From Phycisphaerae bacterium (GTDB taxonomy: Bacteria > Planctomycetota > Phycisphaerae > Phycisphaerales > UBA1924): DNA of 64,000 bases. A model generated the notes under the pieces. It was not told the DNA's origin, ran no database searches, and saw only the letters and a list, made by a program, of their open reading frames with translations. The DNA lies in contig JAUILU010000001.1 in assembly GCA_030432905.1 (NCBI GenBank), positions 310,001 to 374,000 of the forward strand. Reading direction: 5' to 3'. Both the position numbers and the translations under genes were made by a program. Below are positions 46,659-57,274 of the stretch, one piece after another. Positions within the stretch are counted from its first letter, which is position 1. Each line of letters opens with the position of its first letter.

Positions 46659-48578
46659 TCAGAATGCCAGTGTGGCGACAAAGTGGAACTCAGAATCACC
46701 GCTCTCGACCGAGCCGTCCTCGGTGTCGTTGAGCGCCATACCCCAATCGGCACGGATACGCAGGTTCCGCCGATATTCGAACCCGAGGCCGATGCCCGCA
46801 CCGAGCAAGGACTCGTCCTCCTCAATGGCATCCGCGTCGTTGATGTAGGTCTGACCGTAATCTACGAATCCCGCGAGAACGAGGTCCCAGTCAGCCATGC
46901 CGTAGGCCCGATCGGGCTTGTAACGGAACGGCTCGCCGAACAACGTCCCGGCTTCGGACGACGTCCCGAGCAACTGGGGGATGTGCAGCCTGTACTCGGC
47001 GGTCGCGATCATCACGGTGTCGCCAGCAACGGCCGACTGCGGGTAGCCCCGGACGGTGTGCAGACCGCCGACGACCATCTGCTGCTGTGGGATCAGCCTG
47101 TCATCGAACGAGTACTGCCCCCGGAAACCGACGGCGATCTCGTTGGCCAGCGTGCTGCCAAACGTGCCCTCTTCTTTCCACCCGCCCGGGAAGAACAACG
47201 GTTCAAGGAAGAATGAAGCGCCCGCATCCCAGCGGAGCAGCGCCCACTCGTCCTCTGCACGAAGACGACCAAGACCAGCGATCTCGTCCGAGTCGCCCCC
47301 GCTGAGCGTGTAGTCGATCGCGACCTCGCTGTAGATCGACCGTGTCGGCACCCGCTGCTCTGAACGCAGGCCGAGTGTGCCGATCACAAATTCGGTGTTT
47401 GAGTCAGATCCCGCGACGTCGTTGGTGACCTCGATGTTCTCGTGGCGGACACCAGCGAACGCATCGACGAAGTACGACTTCTTCTGGTAAACGTTGGTGA
47501 TCAGCTCGCCGCCCGCGGTCCACGTCGTGCCCTCGAGATCCTGTCCGGGCAGGCCGATGTCGCGTGCGGTGTAGTCGCTCCAGTTGCCGTAAACCTTCGC
47601 ACGGATCAGGTCGGTGCCGATCAGCGGAGTTTCGTACGAAACGAGAGCCGCGTAGCTGTCATCGAAGCTCGACGTCACGAAGTCGGCCTGGAAAATGTCG
47701 TCGCGCCCGGTCACCTGGTTGTGCACAAACCCGAGCCTCTGGCGCCATTCGTTGGTCGCGTCAGTGCCGGTGTTCGATGCCTGCGCGTATGCGATCCAGG
47801 GCTTTGATTCACGCACCAAGTAGTCGAGCGTGACCGCGTTGGGCACTTCGCCCTGACCGGTCGCCGCGGCTACCGCGAGGTCCACCCGACGGGCCGGGTG
47901 GCGGTTGAGTCTGTGAACGTATGAATCGAGCACATCGGCGCGGATTAGGTCGCGCCGCTTGCCCCGTGAGCCCTCAGTCCAAGGCCTGGCTGGAGAGAGT
48001 GAGGCGATGCGCCTGTGCGCCGGCGAGTTGACGACCTGACCTTCACCGAATCGATCGCCCGTGCCGACGGTGCGGACTCCGGTGACGACACCCACATAGA
48101 TCTTGATACGCAGGGTCGATGTGTCTTCACGCAGATCGGTCGCGGTCCCGGGGTCGATCTGTGTCGGTTCAGGAGCTACGAGCACGCCGACAATGCCCTG
48201 CCTGTTGAGCTCGGCGACGATGACCCGCGAGATCTCGTTGATCGCGGAGACCGAGATCTGTCTGTTGGAGAGCGTCAAGAGCTGGCCGAGCGTGACACCC
48301 GTCGCAGACTGCGAGTAGTCGATCGTATCGCCGGTGGTGTCGATCTGCACGGGCAGCGATGCCAGCGACTCGATCAGGGGCACTTCGGGATGCACGCTGT
48401 CATACTCAAGACGGAGCGAGCCGAACGGATACGCCGAGACGAGTTGGCCGGCCTCAGCGGGCGGAGGCGTCATTTCGTCTTGAGCAAGAAGATCGGGAGC
48501 GACGGCCAGGCCCGCCGACAGCATCAGAACCGACAACGCCGATCGGGCAACATTGACAGACATATTCGTGACTCGCAT
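46659..48578 (-). CDS. Two-partner secretion outer-membrane transporter (TpsB; ShlB/FhaC family)
   Basis: A 639-residue outer-membrane protein. After a signal peptide (ARSALSVLMLSAGLA) come POTRA-like segments (GQLLTLSNRQISVSAINEIS and VVAELNRQGIVGVLV), then a long C-terminal beta barrel rich in alternating aromatics, ending DSEFHFVATLAF with a terminal Phe as for Bam substrates. ATG 48578 has GAGGG 5 bases upstream; the frame also runs through the tRNA-Met gene and is not used there. It exports the large TpsA encoded immediately downstream. One POTRA motif resembles the FhaC VRGY-type region only loosely. Confidence 0.85.
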   Translation of the reverse strand: MRVTNMSVNVARSALSVLMLSAGLAVAPDLLAQDEMTPPPAEAGQLVSAYPFGSLRLEYDSVHPEVPLIESLASLPVQIDTTGDTIDYSQSATGVTLGQLLTLSNRQISVSAINEISRVIVAELNRQGIVGVLVAPEPTQIDPGTATDLREDTSTLRIKIYVGVVTGVRTVGTGDRFGEGQVVNSPAHRRIASLSPARPWTEGSRGKRRDLIRADVLDSYVHRLNRHPARRVDLAVAAATGQGEVPNAVTLDYLVRESKPWIAYAQASNTGTDATNEWRQRLGFVHNQVTGRDDIFQADFVTSSFDDSYAALVSYETPLIGTDLIRAKVYGNWSDYTARDIGLPGQDLEGTTWTAGGELITNVYQKKSYFVDAFAGVRHENIEVTNDVAGSDSNTEFVIGTLGLRSEQRVPTRSIYSEVAIDYTLSGGDSDEIAGLGRLRAEDEWALLRWDAGASFFLEPLFFPGGWKEEGTFGSTLANEIAVGFRGQYSFDDRLIPQQQMVVGGLHTVRGYPQSAVAGDTVMIATAEYRLHIPQLLGTSSEAGTLFGEPFRYKPDRAYGMADWDLVLAGFVDYGQTYINDADAIEEDESLLGAGIGLGFEYRRNLRIRADWGMALNDTEDGSVESGDSEFHFVATLAF

Positions 48579-48715
48579 CGATGCCCTCTTCAGCGGATCT
48601 GGACCCTGACAGACTCTTGAGCACGATAGCCGAAACACACCCTCGGCGGCGTGCTGGACCGAGAACTCCAGGATGATCTTAGGGTCCGAATAACCATCGG
48701 CAGGAAAATGGTAAG

Positions 48716-48790
48716 TGGCGAGAGGGGGACTTGAACCCCCGACCTCCGGGTTATGAATCCAGCGCTCTAAACCAGCTGAGCTACCTCGCC
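48716..48790 (-). tRNA. tRNA with CAU anticodon (Met; Ile2 possible)
   Basis: On the minus strand the acceptor GGCGAGG pairs with TCTCGCC (one G-T pair), discriminator A. D-stem GCTC/GAGC, anticodon loop TTCATAA (CAT), T-stem GGGGG/CCCCC. The anticodon stem has a weak A-C pair next to the loop. A paired first base (G1-C72) argues against initiator tRNA. CCA is not encoded. Confidence 0.9.
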
Positions 48791-48796
48791 AATCGT

Positions 48797-48814
48797 GCCG
48801 CCCCAAAAGGCGGC
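48797..48814 (-). terminator. Hairpin between tatA and tRNA-Met
   Basis: Six-bp stem GCCGCC / GGCGGC with a 6-base loop, downstream of tatA on its strand. No U-tract follows, so termination is uncertain. Confidence 0.35.
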
Positions 48815-48842
48815 CCTCACTCTACGCAGCAAAGACCAAAAG

Positions 48843-49124
48843 TCACGAACTGACGGGGTCAGATCGGCTCACTGTGGTCTCAGGCTGGGAATCGGCGATC
48901 GGCTTAGGTGCCGCCTCGGCCTCCTTGGGGAGGCTCTTGGCCTGCGAGGAAGCCTCGTCGATCTCATCGGTTACATCCTTGAGCCCCTTCTTGAACTCAA
49001 CGATGCTCTTACCAAGGCCCCGGCCGACTTCTGGCAGACGCTTCCCGAAAAGCAGGATGCCCACAAGGAGGATCGCACCGATCTCCAGCGGACCCAAACT
49101 GCCCAAAAGTCCCAATGTGGTCAT
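48843..49124 (-). CDS. tatA: Twin-arginine translocase subunit TatA/TatB
   Basis: A 93-residue protein with one N-terminal membrane helix (GPLEIGAILLVGILLFG), the FGKRLPEVGRGLGKSI hinge of TatA proteins, an amphipathic helix and an acidic Pro/Ala tail. TatA forms the export pore for folded proteins with Arg-Arg signals. The FGxxxLPxxxxxLG spacing fits TatA better than TatB. It lies 109 bases downstream of folD on the same strand; no tatC is in this window. Confidence 0.92.
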   Translation of the reverse strand: MTTLGLLGSLGPLEIGAILLVGILLFGKRLPEVGRGLGKSIVEFKKGLKDVTDEIDEASSQAKSLPKEAEAAPKPIADSQPETTVSRSDPVSS

Positions 49125-49233
49125 ATCGACTCCTCTCGCGGGACCTTCGATCCCGCATTGGATTCAAGTCGGCCCCGAGGCCGGTGTCAATTCTTCTACC
49201 GCCTAACGGGCCAGAAGACGCCAGAATACCAGA

Positions 49234-52398
<3,165 letters not shown>

Positions 52399-52408
52399 GC
52401 TGTAGCCC

Positions 52409-52966
52409 ATGCACAACGTCGAATTCAAAGCCGAGCTGAGAGACTACGACCTCGCGCAGACGATCTGCCGGGCATTGGGCGCGACCGAGGCGCTCGTTAT
52501 GGAGCAGACGGACACGTACTACAAGGTGCCGTCGGGCAGGCTGAAGCGGCGCGAGCAGACTGGTCAGGAGACTGAGTACATCTTCTACGACCGGGCGAAC
52601 AAAGCCGAGGCGAGGCTGAGCCACTACGTCATATACGATGAGCCAACCGCGCGCCAGCGGTTCGCATGTGACACGCTGCCCGTGCTTGTGGTCGTTTCAA
52701 AGGAACGGCTCGTGTACCTCATCGGCAACATCCGCATCCACCTCGACCGCGTCAAAGGGCTCGGCGATTTCCTCGAGATCGAAGCGGTCGTCTCGCGGGC
52801 TCACAATGTCCGGGCGTGCCACGAGAAGGTGGTCGAGCTGAAAGCGAAGCTGCTTCCTGCACTCGGCGAGCTGATCAGCCTGAGCTACTCGGACATGCAG
52901 ATGCTCGAGCAGGGGATCGAACTCGACGACGTCGACCCGGTCTCGAACCCAAACGACGGGAGATAA
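52409..52966 (+). CDS. CYTH domain protein (CyaB / class IV adenylyl cyclase-like)
   Basis: A 185-residue soluble protein. Its start HNVEFKAEL is the ExExK-type motif of the CYTH (triphosphate tunnel) superfamily, followed by the basic RLKRRE strand and Glu-containing strands (YIFYDRANKAEARLSHY, DFLEIEAVV). Such proteins bind triphosphates and Mg: class IV adenylyl cyclases, thiamine triphosphatases or inorganic triphosphatases. It lies 10 bases after ligA, 3 bases before the phosphatase gene. Function unclear. Confidence 0.8.
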   Translation: MHNVEFKAELRDYDLAQTICRALGATEALVMEQTDTYYKVPSGRLKRREQTGQETEYIFYDRANKAEARLSHYVIYDEPTARQRFACDTLPVLVVVSKERLVYLIGNIRIHLDRVKGLGDFLEIEAVVSRAHNVRACHEKVVELKAKLLPALGELISLSYSDMQMLEQGIELDDVDPVSNPNDGR

Positions 52967-52969
52967 CGC

Positions 52970-53503
52970 ATGAATGCGATCACGAATCGCCGGGCTTTCA
53001 TCGGGGTGTGCGCGATCGCCGTGATGCTCGGAGCCGTCGGGCTCGGCAGGCTCGGCTCAACCAGTCAGGCCGACGAGACCGTTACCGTTTTCTTGGTGCG
53101 ACACGCCGAGAAGCTGCTCGCGGACAAAGATCCCGAGCTGTCGCCCGAAGGCCATGCACGCGCAGCGAAACTCGGCGCGATGCTCGCGGACCAGCCGATT
53201 GAGGCTGTTTACGTCACGCGGACGAAGCGATCGCTCCAGACCGGCGCCCCCACCGCGGAAGCCGCGGGTATCACGCCTACCGAGTACGCACCGATGGACA
53301 TGGATGCACTCGTTCGATTGATCAACTCGACACAGCCGGGCGGCTCGGTGCTCGTCGTCGCGCACTCGAACACCCTCCCGATGGTGCTCAAAGCGCTCGG
53401 CGGCAAGGACATACCCGAGCTTGACGAATCCGTGTACGACCGGTTCATCGCGATCGTTCGCGAAGACGGCGAGCATGTGAAAACGATCGAACTCCGGTTC
53501 TAG
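52970..53503 (+). CDS. Exported histidine phosphatase superfamily protein
   Basis: A 177-residue protein with a signal peptide or anchor (FIGVCAIAVMLGAVGLGRLG), then the histidine phosphatase signature VFLVRHAEKLL (catalytic His) and the second conserved His in VVAHSNTLP. TRTKRSLQTGAPTAEAAGI forms the substrate cap region. Probably periplasmic or membrane-attached. Phosphate monoesters are the general substrate class. It overlaps the convergent dockerin gene by 4 bases. Confidence 0.85.
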   Translation: MNAITNRRAFIGVCAIAVMLGAVGLGRLGSTSQADETVTVFLVRHAEKLLADKDPELSPEGHARAAKLGAMLADQPIEAVYVTRTKRSLQTGAPTAEAAGITPTEYAPMDMDALVRLINSTQPGGSVLVVAHSNTLPMVLKALGGKDIPELDESVYDRFIAIVREDGEHVKTIELRF

Positions 53504-55776
53504 TCGCAGCCTGCGTTGTAGTTGGCAACCCAGGCCGAGAAGTCAGTTGGCGTGCAGCTGCCATCGTTGTTCTGATCGCACTCGGACGAGTTGCTGTTGA
53601 ACGCGGCTACCCATGCCGAGAAGTCGGTTGGGGAGAGCTGCTGGTCGCCGTTGACGTCTGCGGGGTTGTCGCAGACCACTTCACATACGAATGCTGAGAG
53701 GCTGATCGCGTCGATGCCGGCCTCCATGATCTGACCTGGCGAGGTTTCGGAGGCGACGAACCGCAGACGCAGGGTTTCTGTAGCTGGGATCTCACCCGCA
53801 GCGCCAACCAATACCTCTTCTACGCGCCACTGGTTGAGTGTTTCGGTGTAGGTACGAAGCAAAGACCAGTTCGTGCCCGCTGCGTTGGTGGCGAAGTCGA
53901 CCCGCAAGAAATCCTCATCGCCGATCATGCCGGTCGTCGTGTCGTTGAGCCAGTACGAATACGTCAGCGTGCCGCCGGCGGACGCGTCAAAAGCGGGGCT
54001 GGTCAGGACAGTTTCGCCGTTGTCAACATCTGAGTTGCCGGCTTCGTTGTCGGTCAGCCAGGCCCGGCCTGAGCCGTCGGCATCGGCGGGCGGATCGCCC
54101 CGGTTGCTGTTGACGGGTACGCCGCGCGTCCACTGCCCGTCGGACGCGTTGCCGCTGACTGTGTAACCGAGATCGGTCTCGGCGTTGTCACTAAACCCGG
54201 TGACCATATCGGTCGCCACTACGGTAGAGAAGGTGTTGGTCGGTGCCGAACTCGGCAGGCTGTAGCCCTGACCGGCCAGTGACGAGGCGGTCACCCACCA
54301 ATCGATTTGCTCGAAACACTCAAGCGTCGGCAATACGAATCTGAATTGATTCGGTGTGCCGGTGGCTGTTCCCGAGATTGATAACACGATCCCTTCCTCA
54401 TCGCGGATGTTCAGCGAGGGCGTGGCACCGTCGAGCGCAACATTCAGCTCTGTGATCGAAACGAGCAACTCCTCGCCGCCGGTCGGGCTGACGATCGGCC
54501 CCAACGGCTGATCGATCTCGAAGCTGAGCGTGTTGAGCTCCGGACGCACCACAATGAGCCCTTGCTGAATGTCAGAGATGATGACATTGCCCGAGGGGAA
54601 GAACGGGTAGTTCGACCACGACCCGTCGTAGCCCCTCGCATCGTCTGCGGGGTACGTGTCTATCCAAGCGACCTCGACCGGGTTTTCTTGGTCGGAGATG
54701 TCGAATATGCGAAGCCCGGACCTGTAGTTCGAGGCGTAGATGTAGTGGCCCTTGACGTAGAGGTTGTGATCTTGTGAGGTTGTCCCGTTCGTCCAGCCCT
54801 TGACGTAGAACGGGTTCTCGAGATCCTCGACGTTGTAGATGTGCATCGTGGTCGTCTCGACGGTTCGGCCCTCGTCGAGTTCGTCATTGAGGTAGAAGTA
54901 CTTGCGGTCTTCGCTGAGCCAGCCCTGGTGGATGTACCTCTTGCCGGGGTGGCCGACGCTTCCCAGTTCGAACATGTTTGATTTGTCGGTCACGTCGTAG
55001 ATGCGGAGCAGCGTGTTGGACGAGCCGTTGCCGAAGCCCGAGCAGAGGAACGCGATCTCGCGTCCCGCGTAAGGCCCGGAATCGTAGTTTACAACCTGCG
55101 CATCATGCACATAGAACTCGTCTTGGACGGCTTGCTGCGACGGGTTTGTTGCCGAGCCGGGAGCGCCGTTCACGCCGACGCCGTACGCGCGAAGCCCAAG
55201 ATTGTCGCCGCCTCCTGCGCGATAGAGGTAGCCAGAGTCCGGGTTTGCGATTATGTTGTGCGTCGCGCTCGATCCCGAATATGAAGAGTATCCAAGGTTG
55301 CCGATGCTGCCGTTGTCCGCGTTGGCGAGACTGAATTTCTGAATATGGCTGCCGCCTTCGGTTACCACATAGGCGATATCGCCGATGACCTTGATGTCCC
55401 GCCAGAGGCTTGAGGGTCCGTTGAACGCGCCGATGATCTGCGGGTTGTACGGGTCCGTGATGTCAACAAAGCCCGTGCCGGTTTGCAGGCCGAGTATGGC
55501 GATCTCTTTGCCCGTCGGGGTAACGTAGCCCCAGCAGTCGTTCGCGTCGGCGGCGTTGAGTCCAAACTGACCAATGGACACCTGACTGAGGAGAGTGATG
55601 TTCTGAGCTGGGAACCCGCCGTATCGGGCATCGAACGACTCGCCCTTACCGAGCAACCGTTCTTCCTCACCGCCGGGGTGTAGATTGTCAAGACCACGAT
55701 CTACAGTGGCCAAAGCGGGAGCAGAGGCCAGACCGATACCGGTGGCACACGCCATCAAGACAGCAACTCTTCGCAT
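53500..55776 (-). CDS. Secreted choice-of-anchor B / LVIVD-repeat protein with dockerin tail
   Basis: About 758 residues. The signal peptide is RRVAVLMACATGIGLASAPALA. Repeated beta-propeller-like segments with DPYNPQIIGAFNGPSSL, DISDQENPVEVAWIDTYPAD and similar LVIVD-type patterns occupy the first about 430 residues, then beta-sandwich sequence, and a C-terminal two-repeat dockerin (DVNGDQQLSPTDFSAW, DQNNDGSCTPTDFSAW) ending in GCD. ATG 55776 has GAGGGA 7 bases upstream, a better start than ATG 55791. Function unknown, probably extracellular; no catalytic motif seen. Near the starch genes but not clearly in their operon. Confidence 0.78.
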   Translation of the reverse strand: MRRVAVLMACATGIGLASAPALATVDRGLDNLHPGGEEERLLGKGESFDARYGGFPAQNITLLSQVSIGQFGLNAADANDCWGYVTPTGKEIAILGLQTGTGFVDITDPYNPQIIGAFNGPSSLWRDIKVIGDIAYVVTEGGSHIQKFSLANADNGSIGNLGYSSYSGSSATHNIIANPDSGYLYRAGGGDNLGLRAYGVGVNGAPGSATNPSQQAVQDEFYVHDAQVVNYDSGPYAGREIAFLCSGFGNGSSNTLLRIYDVTDKSNMFELGSVGHPGKRYIHQGWLSEDRKYFYLNDELDEGRTVETTTMHIYNVEDLENPFYVKGWTNGTTSQDHNLYVKGHYIYASNYRSGLRIFDISDQENPVEVAWIDTYPADDARGYDGSWSNYPFFPSGNVIISDIQQGLIVVRPELNTLSFEIDQPLGPIVSPTGGEELLVSITELNVALDGATPSLNIRDEEGIVLSISGTATGTPNQFRFVLPTLECFEQIDWWVTASSLAGQGYSLPSSAPTNTFSTVVATDMVTGFSDNAETDLGYTVSGNASDGQWTRGVPVNSNRGDPPADADGSGRAWLTDNEAGNSDVDNGETVLTSPAFDASAGGTLTYSYWLNDTTTGMIGDEDFLRVDFATNAAGTNWSLLRTYTETLNQWRVEEVLVGAAGEIPATETLRLRFVASETSPGQIMEAGIDAISLSAFVCEVVCDNPADVNGDQQLSPTDFSAWVAAFNSNSSECDQNNDGSCTPTDFSAWVANYNAGCD

Positions 55777-55886
55777 TACACATTCCCTCATCTGTACCGT
55801 GACAGCCAGCCCCCATCGCAGGATACAGGATCACGCCGAGCCGCGCCAAGCGTGTAGATCTTTATGATTCTGAAGATCCGCTGGAG

Positions 55887-57182
55887 TTACCTGCCGAACA
55901 GATGCTCGATCGCCTCTGGGAACCGCTCAGCCCATGCGTGCTCGTTGTGCACGTGGCCCTCACCCAAGACAAGCTTGACTCGGCTTCCATCAGCCTGCGC
56001 GAGTTCTGTGAGACGGCGTGCGGCTGCGACGTACCGAGTATTCAGATCGGCAGCTTCGTCTGCTGTGCCCGCCTCGTTCGTGCCCATCCCGAGAAATACG
56101 GTGTCGGGCCAATCGAAGTCTCCCGCCGCGAAAGCCTGCATCATGTATCCGCTCCGGCTGAGCACGGATGGGCTCTCGACAATCGCCGAGCCGAACAGGT
56201 CTGGCCTGCTGCCTGCCGCATGGAGCGCGAACACGCCGCCGAAGCTCGCGCCGCCGACCGATGTGTTGGCTGGCCCTTTCTTAACTCGGAACGCACGCTC
56301 GACTCTGGGCATTACTGAGAGTTCGATCCAATCGATGAACTCGTCGGCGCTCGGCTGGATGCCGTCGATCAACTCGGCGGGCAGGTATTCGTCCGCCCTG
56401 CTGAATCCAGAATGCGGGATCGCAACGATGATGAACGGGTTGACAGCGCCCGACTCGATAAGCTCGGTCGCGGTTTCGTCCGCGTGCCATTCGCCCGGAG
56501 CACCGGGCTGGGGCATGAAGACATGCTGACCATCCATGAGATAGAGCACCGGGTAACTCGCGTCCGAGCTGTCGTAGCCGGGTGGGAGCCAGACAATCGC
56601 GTCACGGACAAGGCTGCTGGCTCGGCCTGCGCCGCCGACGAGTTGAAGCCTCTTGGCGGTGCCGGTGACTTCGAGAGGTGTCGATGTGTCCTCAACGCCC
56701 CGCTGCTGCGTCGCGCCGGGGTTTTGGTCAGCCCACTTCGGAACGCTGAACTCGAAGATCGGCTTGACACCGTCGGCATAGTCGGCAGGATTGACCTTCG
56801 GCAGCACCCGGTTCTCGATCTGCTCACCCTCGGTGTCCACCTCGACCGTCTCCCACGAGCCGCGGGTGAATTTGAACTGCATCCGACCCGGGTCCTCTGG
56901 CTTCGAGACGATCATCTGCCACTTGCCATCAGATCGGGGCGACATCAGGAACTCGGGGTTGCCCGGGTGCCAGTTGCCGTGGTTCGTACCGATGTAGATC
57001 GGCTGGTTCTCGGCAGCCAACCTGCCGGGATCGTCTACAACGATGATGAAGCCCTGCGGCAAAGTCTCAGGCTGGACCATTTCAGGCTGCGTGAGATCAC
57101 TTGCAGCAGGCAGACCAGCAGCAGCGACCGGGCTGGCCAGCAGCAGCGTTGAGACGAGGGCGAACGCGAGAACTTTGCTCAT
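55887..57182 (-). CDS. Secreted esterase D/Fes-like alpha/beta hydrolase with N-terminal carbohydrate-binding-like domain
   Basis: A 431-residue exported protein. The signal peptide (VLAFALVSTLLLASPVAAAG) precedes a domain of about 90 residues (FIIVVDDPGRLAAENQPIYI through KFTRGSWETVEVD) resembling CBM20/48-type starch-binding folds. The hydrolase half has VLYLMDGQHVFMPQPG and the nucleophile elbow GGASFGG; a late acidic residue and EGHVHNEHAWAERF supply the rest of the triad. Its gene lies 92 bases after the dockerin alpha-amylase on the same strand. It may act on acyl-glucans or related esters. Substrate uncertain. Confidence 0.75.
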   Translation of the reverse strand: MSKVLAFALVSTLLLASPVAAAGLPAASDLTQPEMVQPETLPQGFIIVVDDPGRLAAENQPIYIGTNHGNWHPGNPEFLMSPRSDGKWQMIVSKPEDPGRMQFKFTRGSWETVEVDTEGEQIENRVLPKVNPADYADGVKPIFEFSVPKWADQNPGATQQRGVEDTSTPLEVTGTAKRLQLVGGAGRASSLVRDAIVWLPPGYDSSDASYPVLYLMDGQHVFMPQPGAPGEWHADETATELIESGAVNPFIIVAIPHSGFSRADEYLPAELIDGIQPSADEFIDWIELSVMPRVERAFRVKKGPANTSVGGASFGGVFALHAAGSRPDLFGSAIVESPSVLSRSGYMMQAFAAGDFDWPDTVFLGMGTNEAGTADEAADLNTRYVAAARRLTELAQADGSRVKLVLGEGHVHNEHAWAERFPEAIEHLFGR

Positions 57183-57274
57183 CTGGGGACTCCAACCTTT
57201 GCGCAGCCGATTCGGCACGGCGTGCACGATCGAATCTTACGCGGCCTTGGAGGCCCTTGCATTTCTGACCCCGC

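Noticed and set aside
48716..48790. tRNA-Met as an integration site for the TPS genes
   Set aside because: No second copy of the tRNA 3' end or integrase was found on either side.
48579..48806. N-terminal extension of TpsB
   Set aside because: It runs through the tRNA-Met gene; the GAGGG-preceded ATG at 48578 gives a clean signal peptide.
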